DNA from: an uncultured Clostridia bacterium
GTDB lineage: Bacteria; Bacillota; Clostridia; Christensenellales; Borkfalkiaceae
Reading direction: 5' to 3'
Length of the DNA stretch: 64,000 nucleotides
NCBI GenBank assembly: GCA_947624005.1
Contig: CANQHV010000001.1
Span: 62,001 to 126,000, forward strand
The notes beneath the pieces were generated by a model that had not been told where the DNA came from, made no database searches, and was given only the letters and a program-made list of their open reading frames with translations. Positions 1-8,033 of this stretch are shown here, piece by piece. The position numbers and the translations under genes were made by a program. Position 1 is the first letter of the stretch. Each line of letters starts with the position of its first letter.

Positions 1-663
1 TATTATACAACCAAAGAAAACCCTTCATATCATTATCTGGCGGCACGGTGTCCCGAATATACTTACGCTCCCGCCGTGGGCTGCTGCGCTTCGATTGCCG
101 CAGGCAATCTTATAGGTTATTACGACAGATTCGACGAAAATCTGATTCCCGACCATAAATCCGGTACTGCCATAAGAGAAACTTATTTATACACAATCCA
201 AGACGCGGGAGTAAAAGCGGTTATCGATAAACTGTACGAATATATAACGGGCGACGGCTACGGCGCAACCGAAGAACAGTTTAAAGACGGAGTTACAAGG
301 TTTTGCAACGAAAAGGGCAAAAATATAAGCTTCACCTCTTGTATGCGCAACGGTTCGTTCAGCTACGAAACGGCGAAAAGCTATCTCGACGCCAACATAC
401 CCGTAGTAATGTTTTCAAGCGGCTATAACGTCTGTACGATATATTCTTACGACCACGAAGACGAAGTTGATTACGTCTATTCAAGCGCAAACCATATTAT
501 GGTAGGCTTCGGGTATGACGAATACGTATACACCACTTCGAACGGTACCGAAAAATACGAATATATTTCGGTGTCGTCGGGTCTTGATTCAAAGCCGAGC
601 GGACTTTACAATATAAATATGCAGACGAAAATAAATAACGTATTGGCAATAAATATTTATTAA
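1..663 (+). CDS. C39-like family cysteine peptidase, 5' end missing
   Basis: The reading frame is open from the first base, so the gene starts outside the window. A GTG at 76 is in frame but is unlikely to be the start, because the preceding codons continue the conserved block. The fragment contains PAVGCCASIAAGNLIGYYD, which resembles the catalytic-Cys helix of C39-like papain-fold peptidases (Cys, then a small-residue helix ending in N-L-x-G-Y-Y). About 125 residues later comes ANHIMVGFGYDEY, which fits the catalytic-His strand. These enzymes are usually exported and cleave peptides, but the substrate cannot be told here. A signal peptide, if any, lies upstream. It is followed after 7 nt by a gene for a membrane protein, probably in the same operon. 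The family call rests on motif pattern only. Confidence 0.6.
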   Translation, partial: YYTTKENPSYHYLAARCPEYTYAPAVGCCASIAAGNLIGYYDRFDENLIPDHKSGTAIRETYLYTIQDAGVKAVIDKLYEYITGDGYGATEEQFKDGVTRFCNEKGKNISFTSCMRNGSFSYETAKSYLDANIPVVMFSSGYNVCTIYSYDHEDEVDYVYSSANHIMVGFGYDEYVYTTSNGTEKYEYISVSSGLDSKPSGLYNINMQTKINNVLAINIY

Positions 664-670
664 AAGACAT

Positions 671-1363
671 ATGAACGCAAAAAAATTTTTAAAACAACAC
701 GCCGAAGCTTACCGAAAAAAGCTTCTCGAAGAAAGCAATACGGAAATTTACGAATGTTATTTCGAAAACAGCGAAGATACGGCAGTCAACGAACACTGGC
801 TGGTACGCTACCGCAAATGGATTATAGCGGCGGCGTGCGTGCTTATAGCCGCAATAATTGCCACTATGTGCGTATTGCTTTTATATCGCCCGAAAAAAGA
901 CCCCGTAATCTACCTTGAACAAAATCAGGTAAAAAGCAATTCCACTATCGAAGAAATGAGCGGCGATATGAAGGAGTTTTCTTTCGATATTGATAATACC
1001 TTATATTCGGTAGACGTGGAAAAAACGAGTGATAGTTTAAGTAATGATGTCTTATGTTATGAAGTATCCGTTAATAGTCTTGATACGCTTGTAAAGCTTA
1101 ACTTTGTTGCTGTATGTAATATAAATTATGTTTATGACAATATTAAATTAACGGATAACTATATCGCTACGGAATTACACGATTATTCTGTTTTATATAA
1201 ACAGGAACCAGACGTTGATACCAAACTCGGATTACCGTTATTGGAAGGTTCCGCAGAGTTGAAAAAAGGTTCGGAAGTTATATATATAACAATGTATTCC
1301 GAATATATACTCGACGACGGGAACGGGTCGTTCCTTGAAACGATAGAAAAAATGTTTATCTGA
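671..1363 (+). CDS. Uncharacterised single-pass membrane protein
   Basis: A 230-residue protein that I do not recognise. Residues 1 to about 48 are hydrophilic and charged. One strong membrane segment follows (WIIAAACVLIAAIIATMCVL, about residues 49-70) and ends in the positive YRPKKD, so the orientation is uncertain. The rest, about 155 residues, is a soluble domain rich in D, S, Y and V with no cysteine motif or recognisable enzyme signature. It lies 7 nt after the C39-like peptidase gene and before a strong terminator, so the two are probably co-transcribed. The ATG at 671 has no strong Shine-Dalgarno sequence, which suggests coupling to translation of the peptidase. A partner or anchor for the peptidase is possible but is inference. 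Confidence 0.6.
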   Translation: MNAKKFLKQHAEAYRKKLLEESNTEIYECYFENSEDTAVNEHWLVRYRKWIIAAACVLIAAIIATMCVLLLYRPKKDPVIYLEQNQVKSNSTIEEMSGDMKEFSFDIDNTLYSVDVEKTSDSLSNDVLCYEVSVNSLDTLVKLNFVAVCNINYVYDNIKLTDNYIATELHDYSVLYKQEPDVDTKLGLPLLEGSAELKKGSEVIYITMYSEYILDDGNGSFLETIEKMFI

Positions 1364-1371
1364 ATTTATTT

Positions 1372-1416
1372 ATAAGACCTGCGGCGGGGAGTATCCCGCC
1401 GCAGGTCTTATATTTC
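1372..1416 (+). terminator. Intrinsic terminator after the peptidase/membrane-protein operon
   Basis: A perfect 17-bp stem (1372-1388 with 1395-1411) around a 6-nt loop, followed by a short U-rich stretch. It ends the upstream two-gene unit and faces the tRNA terminator at 1501. Confidence 0.85.
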
Positions 1417-1495
1417 GATTTTTTTACCGTGCAATCAGCCGTCAAACGAAATGCAAAATACCGCGCGAACTTATGGATTCTCTCGGGTAAAAATC

Positions 1496-1532
1496 ACAAA
1501 ATAAAAGCACGGAAAAAACCGTGCTTTTATTT
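1496..1532 (-). terminator. Intrinsic terminator of the tRNA operon
   Basis: The stem ATAAAAGCACGG/CCGTGCTTTTAT (1501-1512 with 1519-1530) lies directly after the encoded CCA of tRNA-Glu. On the minus strand it is followed by a T-rich run. Confidence 0.8.
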
Positions 1533-1607
1533 TGGTGACCCCTACGGGACTCGAACCCATGATACCACCGTGAAAGGGTGATGTCTTAACCACTTGACCA
1601 AGGGGCC
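1533..1607 (-). tRNA. tRNA-Glu (UUC)
   Basis: A 75-nt cloverleaf read on the minus strand. The acceptor stem is GGCCCCT/AGGGGTC with discriminator A and an encoded CCA. The anticodon loop CTTTCAC gives UUC, and the T-loop is TTCGAGT. The T-stem is intact with one wobble pair. It is the last gene of a three-tRNA unit. Confidence 0.95.
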
Positions 1608-1642
1608 TTGCGCTGCGCATGGCGCAACTGTTAAATTGTTTG

Positions 1643-1720
1643 TGGTAGCGACGGGTGGATTCGAACCGCCGACCTGCCGGGTATGAACCGGCCGCTATAG
1701 ACCGACTAAGCTACGTCGCC
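1643..1720 (-). tRNA. tRNA-Met (CAU), elongator type
   Basis: A 78-nt cloverleaf with encoded CCA. The anticodon loop TTCATAC gives CAU. The acceptor GGCGACG/CGTCGCT has a G1-U72 pair, and the overall look matches Firmicute elongator Met tRNAs, not Ile2 (loop CTCATAA) or the initiator. The T-stem (GGCGG/CCACC) has a C-A mismatch at its middle pair, and the D-loop is one base longer than usual. Confidence 0.85.
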
Positions 1721-1743
1721 TTATTGCCCGCAAAGCGGGCGCT

Positions 1744-1821
<78 letters not shown>

Positions 1822-1838
1822 ATATATCAAGCTGTATT

Positions 1839-1867
1839 ATTCTATTATAAAAACGCCTTTTTGTCAA
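1839..1867 (-). promoter_or_regulatory. Sigma-A promoter of the tRNA operon
   Basis: On the minus strand, TTGACA (1862-1867) is followed by a 17-bp gap and TAGAAT (1839-1844). It points into tRNA-fMet 18 nt downstream and is divergent from the tilS promoter. Confidence 0.8.
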
Positions 1868-1943
1868 CTGTTTTTGCGCCTTAAAAAATATTTTATTTAA
1901 CTTCCGCGCACCGTTCGCGCGCGCAAATTTTTCACCGATTGTC

Positions 1944-1972
1944 TTGATAAAATCCGCGCGCCGTGTTATAAT
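1944..1972 (+). promoter_or_regulatory. tilS promoter placed directly against the start codon
   Basis: TTGATA (1944-1949), a 17-bp gap and a perfect TATAAT (1967-1972). The start codon A is at 1979, 7 nt after the last -10 base, where transcription would be expected to begin. No Shine-Dalgarno sequence can fit. Confidence 0.75.
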
Positions 1973-1978
1973 CGTATT

Positions 1979-3322
1979 ATGAACGTGGACCTGTCGCAGT
2001 ATAAAAATCTTAATATCTGCGCCGCCGTGTCGGGCGGTCGCGATTCGATGGCGCTTCTGCACATTTTATGCACCCGCGGAAATGATTACGGTATTTGCGT
2101 CAGCGCAGTGAATTTCGACCATAAAATGCGCGGCGAAAGCTCGGCGCGCGACAGCGGCTTTGTCAAAGAGTACTGCAAAAAGCTCGGCGTGCCGCTTTTG
2201 TTCTATTCCTGGGACGAAACGGGCGAAAAAACCGAAACCTCGGCGCGGAAATGGCGGCTTTCGAAATATGCCGACGCGGTGTTGCCGCATACCCTCCCCG
2301 ACGGCGGAAAGTGGCGCGGCGCGGACGTAATAGCGACGGCACACCACCTTGACGATAACGCCGAAACCGTGCTTTTCAACCTCGCGCGGGGGAGCGGCAT
2401 TTCGGGGCTTACGGGTATTCGCGACGAGGCGTTCCCGCGCGATAGAAAGCCGTTTAAAATCATACGCCCTTTAATTGCGTGTTCGCGCGCCGAAATAGAC
2501 GAATATATTGCCGAAAACGGTATTCCGTACGTTGACGACGAAACCAACTTTTCCGACGGTTACACCCGAAACAAATTGCGACTGAACGTCCTGCCCGAGC
2601 TTGAAAAAGCCGTTCCCGGCGCCTCGCGCGCGCTTTTCAGAATTTCGAGAATAGCCGCGGAGGAAGAAGAATACTTCGACGGCATAATAAACGCGCGCGG
2701 GCTTGTAAAATACACGCCTTTCGGCTACGAAATCGCCGACTGCGCCGAAAAACCGCTGTTCAAGCGCGCAGTTTTAAAGGTGATGGCGGCGGAAAACAAG
2801 ATTGACTATACGTCCGCGCAGTTCGAAAGGCTTTACGCCTTACAGACTGCCGAGCGCGGCAAAAAATTCGAGTTTTTGGGGCTGACGGCGATAAAGGAAG
2901 AGGGCAGAATTTCGGTTTTCGGCGGAGTTTCCGCCGACGGCGAAGAGCCGTTCGGTAATTTCTGCGGTCAAAAAAGCGCGTTTTGCGGCGTTGCGCTTTA
3001 TTTTTGCGACGGCGGCAAAGATTGTTTGCCCGACGGAAAAATTTTAAGGTTCGACCGCGCAAAAATTCCCGCGGGCGCGGTTGTGCGGTTTATGCGCGCA
3101 GGCGACAGGTTTAAAAAATTCGGCGGCGGAACAAAAAATCTCGGCGATTATTTCACCGATAAAAAAATTCCCGCAAGACTGCGCGCGCGCGTGCCCCTCG
3201 TCGCCGCGGGGAACGAAATTCTGATTGTATGCGGCGTGGAAATTTCCGAGCTTGTAAAGGCGGAAGATATTGAAAAGGCTTGGGTCTGCGTCGCGCCCGA
3301 TTTTTCAAAGTTGAGCAAATAA
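1979..3322 (+). CDS. tilS: tRNA(Ile)-lysidine synthetase TilS
   Basis: The enzyme joins lysine to C34 of the CAU-anticodon tRNA-Ile2 using ATP, so that it reads AUA. The PP-loop SGGRDS sits at residues 18-23, followed by the N-type ATPase domain (ATAHHLDDNAET, then the conserved RNKLR at the end of the core). The C-terminal third contains VRFMRAGDRFKKFGGGTKNL, typical of the TilS C-terminal domain. The length of 447 residues is normal. The ATG at 1979 puts the PP-loop at its usual place. A strong promoter ends 6 nt upstream, so the message is predicted to be leaderless. In many Firmicutes tilS precedes hpt, and here a small MIF-like gene lies between them. Confidence 0.95.
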   Translation: MNVDLSQYKNLNICAAVSGGRDSMALLHILCTRGNDYGICVSAVNFDHKMRGESSARDSGFVKEYCKKLGVPLLFYSWDETGEKTETSARKWRLSKYADAVLPHTLPDGGKWRGADVIATAHHLDDNAETVLFNLARGSGISGLTGIRDEAFPRDRKPFKIIRPLIACSRAEIDEYIAENGIPYVDDETNFSDGYTRNKLRLNVLPELEKAVPGASRALFRISRIAAEEEEYFDGIINARGLVKYTPFGYEIADCAEKPLFKRAVLKVMAAENKIDYTSAQFERLYALQTAERGKKFEFLGLTAIKEEGRISVFGGVSADGEEPFGNFCGQKSAFCGVALYFCDGGKDCLPDGKILRFDRAKIPAGAVVRFMRAGDRFKKFGGGTKNLGDYFTDKKIPARLRARVPLVAAGNEILIVCGVEISELVKAEDIEKAWVCVAPDFSKLSK

Positions 3323-3370
3323 ATCAAAAATATCAATATATATTGCGACTTTTATAAAGGAGGGAGGCTT

Positions 3371-3709
3371 ATGCCTTTTATTGATTGCAAAATTTCAAAA
3401 GAACTTACGGCGGACGAAAAAGAAAAAATCAAGTCGTCGCTCGGGCGGGCGGTAAGCATACTGCATAAACCCGAAAGCTACCTTATGGTGGGTATTGCGG
3501 ACGGATACGAATTGTATTTCGCGGGCGAAAAAACCGAGGGGGCGTACGTCGAGGTAAGCTCGTTCGGCAGTATTCAAAGCGCGGATTCCGAAAAGATGAC
3601 CTCGGAAATATGCCGCATACTTTCCGCCGTCGCGAAAATCGACGCGCGCAAGGTGTACGTCACCTATCACGGCGTGCGCGATTGGGGCTGGAACGGCTCG
3701 AACTTCTGA
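3371..3709 (+). CDS. MIF/phenylpyruvate tautomerase-like protein
   Basis: A 112-residue tautomerase-superfamily protein close to macrophage migration inhibitory factor. Pro2, the catalytic base after Met removal, is present (MPFIDCKIS). So are SYLMVGIADGYELYF and the C-terminal WGWNGSNF, a strong MIF signature. Members form trimers and tautomerise keto-enol substrates, but the natural bacterial substrate is generally not known. AAAGGAGGG precedes the ATG. It sits between tilS and hpt, probably in one transcript. No signal peptide is visible, so it is likely cytoplasmic. Confidence 0.85.
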   Translation: MPFIDCKISKELTADEKEKIKSSLGRAVSILHKPESYLMVGIADGYELYFAGEKTEGAYVEVSSFGSIQSADSEKMTSEICRILSAVAKIDARKVYVTYHGVRDWGWNGSNF

Positions 3710-3791
3710 TTGAATAAGAGCGCTATGCGTGAAGTCGGGCGTGTCGTTTTTACGCGTCGCTTGATTTTACGCGTTTTTACAGGGTAGAGAT

Positions 3792-4331
3792 ATGCACGGT
3801 GATTGCGAAAAAATTTTATTCGACGAGGACGAGATACATAGGCGCGTGCGCGAGGTCGCGGACGAGGTAAACGCCGAATACGCTGGGAAACGCGCGCTTT
3901 GCGTGGGTATTCTTAAAGGCAGTATAATATTTTTTGCGGACTTTGTAAGACTGCTTTCGTTTCCCGTCGAGCTGGACTTTATGTCGGTTTCGTCTTACGG
4001 CGGCGGCGCGGTATCGTCGGAAAAATTGAAGATAAAAAAGGACCTCGACGGCGACGTTACGGGGCGCGACGTAATAATAGTCGAGGATATAATCGACAGC
4101 GGCTTTACGCTTGCGAACCTCAAACAAATGCTTATTGAGCGCGGGGCGGCTTCGGTAAAAACCGTAACGTTACTCGATAAAAAAGAGCGCAGGAAGTACG
4201 GTATAACCCCCGACTTCAACTGTTTCGAGGTGGGCGACGAATTTGTCGTCGGCTACGGGCTTGACTTTAACGAACGTTACCGTACGCTTCCGTATATCGG
4301 CGCGCTTAAAAGGTCGGTTTACGAAAAGTAA
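3792..4331 (+). CDS. hpt: Hypoxanthine phosphoribosyltransferase
   Basis: Salvages hypoxanthine or guanine with PRPP to IMP or GMP in the cytoplasm. The PRPP-binding loop VIIVEDIIDSGFTL is intact, and LCVGILKGSIIFFADFVR and VGYGLDFNERYR match the family's substrate loops. The length of 179 residues is typical. The linkage tilS-hpt is a common Firmicute arrangement and supports the call. The ribosome-binding site is modest (AGGGTAGAG). The 82-nt gap upstream holds two direct copies of TTTTACGCGT but no clear promoter. Confidence 0.95.
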   Translation: MHGDCEKILFDEDEIHRRVREVADEVNAEYAGKRALCVGILKGSIIFFADFVRLLSFPVELDFMSVSSYGGGAVSSEKLKIKKDLDGDVTGRDVIIVEDIIDSGFTLANLKQMLIERGAASVKTVTLLDKKERRKYGITPDFNCFEVGDEFVVGYGLDFNERYRTLPYIGALKRSVYEK

Positions 4332-4388
4332 AGCCGAAGGGAATATAAAATTTCAAATTAGCGATACTATCGTCAAGGAGATTTGACT

Positions 4389-4652
4389 ATGGTAATTGCT
4401 AACGTAATTTCTTACATTCTCGTACTGCTCGGCGCGTTGAATTGGGGCCTTTACGGCATCTTCAATTTCAACCTCGTCGGTTGGGTATTCCAGGGTCCCC
4501 GCTCGATTGCATCGATAATAGTATATTCTATAATCGTGCTTGCGGCTATCTGGCTTATAATTTCGCCCATAATATCGGGACACGGTTTACGTCTTTCGAT
4601 GCGCAGCGACGAAGAAAGACACGCGGCAGAACGCCGTCAGCAGAACACCTGA
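4389..4652 (+). CDS. DUF378 family small membrane protein
   Basis: An 87-residue protein with two hydrophobic segments (about residues 3-32 and 38-65) and the hallmark LLGALNWGLYGIFNFNLV of DUF378 proteins. The tail is charged and Arg/Glu-rich. The function of the family is unknown; it is probably an integral membrane protein. The ATG at 4389 is preferred over the in-frame TTG at 4383, because AAGGAG ends 8 nt before the ATG. A strong terminator follows. Confidence 0.8.
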   Translation: MVIANVISYILVLLGALNWGLYGIFNFNLVGWVFQGPRSIASIIVYSIIVLAAIWLIISPIISGHGLRLSMRSDEERHAAERRQQNT

Positions 4653-4668
4653 AAAAGTATTTTGCGGA

Positions 4669-4711
4669 CCGCCGCGCGGGGCATAATTGCCCCGCGCGGC
4701 GGGCTTTTTTT
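4669..4711 (+). terminator. Intrinsic terminator after the DUF378 gene
   Basis: A GC-rich 14-bp stem (4669-4682 with 4689-4702) around the loop ataatt, followed by a 7-T run. Confidence 0.9.
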
Positions 4712-4712
4712 G

Positions 4713-4741
4713 TTGCAAAACCGCAATATATATGATAGAAT
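4713..4741 (+). promoter_or_regulatory. Promoter of the GH3 gene, abutting the GTG start
   Basis: TTGCAA (4713-4718), a 17-bp gap and TAGAAT (4736-4741). The GTG start begins 7 nt after the last -10 base, so the transcript is predicted to be leaderless. The promoter begins 2 nt after the preceding terminator's T-run. Confidence 0.7.
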
Positions 4742-4747
4742 TTAAGC

Positions 4748-6943
4748 GTGAATAACTTTAAGTCAATCGACGAAAAAACCGAATATCTGACGGGCGCGGA
4801 CACCTGGCGCACCAAAGCGTGCGGAAAGATTCCGCCCGTAGCGTTTTCGGACGGACCCGCGGGGTTGAGAAAGCAGGACGAAAAGGGCGACCACCTCGGC
4901 ATAGGCAAAAGCCTGCCCGCGACGTGCTATCCCGCCCATTCCGCGCTTGCGCGGAGCTGGAACGAAGACCTTTGCCGCGAAGTGGGCGGAGCGATAGCCT
5001 GCGAAGCGGCGGCAAAAGGCGTGGACGTACTGCTTGCGCCCGCGGTAAATATAAAAAGGAACCCTCTTTGCGGCAGAAATTTCGAATATTTTTCCGAGGA
5101 CGGATATCTTTCGGGGAAGTTGGGCGCGGCGTATATAAAGGGCGTGCAGAGCGCGGGCGTGGGCGCGTGCGTAAAGCACTTTGCCGCGAACAACCGCGAA
5201 CGGGCGAGAATGGTAGCCGATTCGGTTATGGACGAAAGAACCTTGCGCGAGGTATATCTTCTGCCTTTCGAAATCGCGGTAAAAGAGGGTCGCCCCGCCG
5301 CGGTGATGACCGCCTACAACCGTCTTAACGGCGTGTATTGCAACGAAAACGCACGGCTTATTTCGGGCATATTACGCGGCGAATGGGGTTTTGACGGGAT
5401 AACCGTATCTGATTGGGGCGGCACGCACGACAGAGCGTCGGCGATAAAGGCGGGAGCCGACCTCGAAATGCCCGCGTGCGCGATTTCCGCGCCCGAAATA
5501 CGCCGCGCGCTTGAAAACGGCGTGATTTCCGAAGCCGACGTAGACGCTTGCGCCCGCAGAATTTCCGACTTTGCCATCGCCGCCGAAAAAAGGCGAAGCT
5601 GTGCCGCGACCGCCTTTGAAAACATAAGCGAAAGGGCGGCGGAGGAATGTATAACGCTTATTAAAAACGACGGCGTTCTGCCGCTCGGGCGGGGTATTAA
5701 ATTTGCGGTTCTGGGCGGGCGCTGTCGCGCGCTTAAAATACAGGGCGGCGGTTCGTCGCAGGTGAATGCGACAAAAAATGCCGATATATATGCCGAGTTT
5801 TGCGGCGACGACGATTTTTTAGGCTGTGCCGAGGGCGGCTTGAAAGCCTTGAAACTTGCAAAAAAAGCGGACGTTTCGATAGTTTTGCTTTCGGTGGCGG
5901 ACGATACCGAGGGCGCGGACAGAAGCGGATTTTCAATAGATAAAAAACAGCTTGAATTTCTCGATAAAATTTACGCCGCGGCAAAGCGCGTCGTATGCGT
6001 GCTGTTCTGCGGTTCGGCGGTTGACACGTCGTTCGACGAAAAAGCTTCCGCCGTAATACTTGCGGGGCTTGCGGGCGAGGGCGCGGCAAGGGCTTTGAAG
6101 CGCGCGCTTAAAGGCGAACTCAATCCGTCGGGCAAACTTGCCGAAACTTTCCCCTATAAACTTTCCGATTTGCCGTCGTCTGAAAATTTCGGAAAAGACG
6201 TTTACGGCGAGATATATTCCGAGGGGCTTAAAACGGGCTACCGCGGCTGTAAAAACGCAAAGTATGCGTTCGGTTTCGGGCTTTCGTACACCACGTTCGA
6301 ATATTCCGACCTGCGGGTGGACGGAAAGGGCGCGCGCTTTTTCATATGTAACACGGGAAATATGCGCGGCGACGAAATTGCACAGCTTTATATATCTCTG
6401 CCCGACGGCGCCTCTTCGCCGCATATGCGCCTTGCGGGCTTTGTAAAGACGAGCCTTGCCGCAGGCGAACGGCGCGAGGCGTTTATTCCGTTCGACGAAT
6501 ATACTTTCCGTTCTTACGACGAAGGGAAAGGCTGGGTGACGGTCGGCGGCGAATACGGCGTATTTATAGGCGCGTCGAGCGAAGACATACGTCTTACAGC
6601 AAAAATCGCAAAAGAGGGCGAAGAGCGCGTTGAACCCGCCATATGCCGCGCGCAAGCCGCGCCGTACCCTGTCGCAAAGGACAAAAAGGGTCGCCCCGTG
6701 GCAACGCTTTCCACCCCGCTTGCGGAACTTGCGCACTGCCGCGGGCTTTTGGGCAGGATATTGGTAAAAATAATTCTTTCAAAGGCGAAAAAGGGCGGCG
6801 CGGTCGGCGGAACTATGGAATATCTTCCGATAAGGGCGGCGGTGCAGTTCGCTCGCTTCAATACGGCGCAGGCGCAGGGCTTCCTCGATATCTTCAACGG
6901 CAGAGGAATAAGGGGAATTTTCAGAATTTTATTCGGTAAATAG
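4748..6943 (+). CDS. Glycoside hydrolase family 3 (beta-glucosidase-like)
   Basis: A 731-residue cytoplasmic glycosidase without signal peptide. The GH3 N-terminal barrel holds VKHFAANNRE and GITVSDWGGTHD, in which the Asp near residue 222 is the expected nucleophile. The GH3 C-terminal sandwich follows (GGGSSQVNATKN), then YAFGFGLSYTTFEYSDL and a fibronectin-III-like domain. About 70 extra residues at the C-terminus look helical. The family removes terminal beta-linked sugars, and the exact sugar cannot be told from sequence. The GTG start follows a promoter by 6 nt with no Shine-Dalgarno site. It heads a run of five co-directional genes. Confidence 0.9.
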   Translation: MNNFKSIDEKTEYLTGADTWRTKACGKIPPVAFSDGPAGLRKQDEKGDHLGIGKSLPATCYPAHSALARSWNEDLCREVGGAIACEAAAKGVDVLLAPAVNIKRNPLCGRNFEYFSEDGYLSGKLGAAYIKGVQSAGVGACVKHFAANNRERARMVADSVMDERTLREVYLLPFEIAVKEGRPAAVMTAYNRLNGVYCNENARLISGILRGEWGFDGITVSDWGGTHDRASAIKAGADLEMPACAISAPEIRRALENGVISEADVDACARRISDFAIAAEKRRSCAATAFENISERAAEECITLIKNDGVLPLGRGIKFAVLGGRCRALKIQGGGSSQVNATKNADIYAEFCGDDDFLGCAEGGLKALKLAKKADVSIVLLSVADDTEGADRSGFSIDKKQLEFLDKIYAAAKRVVCVLFCGSAVDTSFDEKASAVILAGLAGEGAARALKRALKGELNPSGKLAETFPYKLSDLPSSENFGKDVYGEIYSEGLKTGYRGCKNAKYAFGFGLSYTTFEYSDLRVDGKGARFFICNTGNMRGDEIAQLYISLPDGASSPHMRLAGFVKTSLAAGERREAFIPFDEYTFRSYDEGKGWVTVGGEYGVFIGASSEDIRLTAKIAKEGEERVEPAICRAQAAPYPVAKDKKGRPVATLSTPLAELAHCRGLLGRILVKIILSKAKKGGAVGGTMEYLPIRAAVQFARFNTAQAQGFLDIFNGRGIRGIFRILFGK

Positions 6944-6951
6944 GTGAATAT

Positions 6952-7983
6952 ATGTCAGAAATCAAAGCCGCGGTCTTCGGCGCGGGCGCGATGGGCACCG
7001 TCCTCGGCGCGTATCTTACGCGCGCGGGAGCGGACGTACTGCTTATAACCCGCAATTCGGGTCACGTTGAAGCGCTTAATCGGTGCGGCGCGCATATAAC
7101 GGGTACGGCGGACTTTACGGTCAAAGTAAAGGCGGCGACGCCCGACGAGGTGAGCGGCAAGTTCGACGTCGTTTTTCTTATGACCAAACAGCGCGAAAAC
7201 GCCGCCGTGACGGCGGAAATACTCGGTATGCTTTCGGAGGGCGGCGTTATCTGCACTATGCAAAACGGTATGCCCGAAAATTCGGTCGCCGCGGTCGCTG
7301 GCGAACAAAGAACGCTCGGCTGCGCGCTGTCCTGGGGCGCGCGGTGTATATCGGAGGGAGTCGTGCAACTCACCTCCGAGCCGAAAAAAATGAATTTCGC
7401 CCTCGGCGCGCTTACGCCCGACAATCCCGCCGTAAAAAAGGTAGCCGCGCTTTTGTCGCTTGCGGGAAAAGTAAAGACCCCGAAAAATTTCGTCGGCGCG
7501 AGATACGCGAAACTCGCCGTAAACTCGGCGTTTTCCCCGCTTTCCGCGCTTACGGGTATGACTTTCGGGCAGGTCGCCTCGACCCAACCCGCGAAGTCGC
7601 TTGCGCACGCGTTGCTTTGCGAGGCGTTTGCGGCGGCAAAGGCGGCGGGCATAAAAATTGCGCGCATACAAGGTCATAACATAGCGGCTTTATACGGGCA
7701 TAAAAAGGGTCCGCTCGGCAAGCTTTCGCTCGCGCTGATACCGCTTGCGATGAAAAGCCACGGCGACGGCGTGTCGGGAATGTATTACGATTTGAAAAAC
7801 GGCAAAAAATGCGATATGGAGTTTATCTGCGGCGAAGTATCGCGCCTTGCCCGGCTACACGGCGTAAAAACGCCCCTGACGGACGCGGTTTTAAACCTTA
7901 CTTTTCAGGTGGAAAACGGCGGGCAAACGCTCGGTCCCGATATACTTTCAAAACTTGCCCGAACGCGCGAAAAAACCGTTTAA
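6952..7983 (+). CDS. Ketopantoate reductase family oxidoreductase (ApbA/PanE-like)
   Basis: A 343-residue NAD(P)-dependent reductase. The Rossmann motif FGAGAMGTVLGAYL is at the N-terminus, and TMQNGMPEN, KLAVNSAFSPLSALTG and the C-terminal helical domain match the ApbA/PanE family. PanE reduces 2-dehydropantoate in CoA synthesis, but many paralogues have other substrates. With a glycosidase before it and esterases after it, and no pan genes nearby, the pantothenate role is not secured. It starts 8 nt after the GH3 stop codon. Confidence 0.75.
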   Translation: MSEIKAAVFGAGAMGTVLGAYLTRAGADVLLITRNSGHVEALNRCGAHITGTADFTVKVKAATPDEVSGKFDVVFLMTKQRENAAVTAEILGMLSEGGVICTMQNGMPENSVAAVAGEQRTLGCALSWGARCISEGVVQLTSEPKKMNFALGALTPDNPAVKKVAALLSLAGKVKTPKNFVGARYAKLAVNSAFSPLSALTGMTFGQVASTQPAKSLAHALLCEAFAAAKAAGIKIARIQGHNIAALYGHKKGPLGKLSLALIPLAMKSHGDGVSGMYYDLKNGKKCDMEFICGEVSRLARLHGVKTPLTDAVLNLTFQVENGGQTLGPDILSKLARTREKTV

Positions 7984-7988
7984 AACAA

Positions 7989-8017
7989 TTGCAATGGCGG
8001 CGGGCTTGTGCTAAAAT
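7989..8017 (+). promoter_or_regulatory. Promoter before the esterase/ATP-grasp genes
   Basis: TTGCAA (7989-7994), exactly 17 bp, then TAAAAT (8012-8017). Transcription would begin near 8024, giving a leader of only about 10 nt before the ATG at 8034. Confidence 0.65.
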
Positions 8018-8033
8018 AACAGCGGAGTCGAAA

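Noticed and set aside
1643..1720. tRNA with CAU anticodon as tRNA-Ile2, the TilS substrate
   Set aside because: The anticodon loop TTCATAC and the overall sequence match elongator Met tRNAs, whereas Ile2 genes have CTCATAA and a different acceptor stem.
7809..8033. 75-codon N-terminal extension of the first esterase
   Set aside because: It overlaps the end of the ketopantoate-reductase-like gene, is Arg-rich, and a promoter with a Shine-Dalgarno site points to the ATG at 8034.
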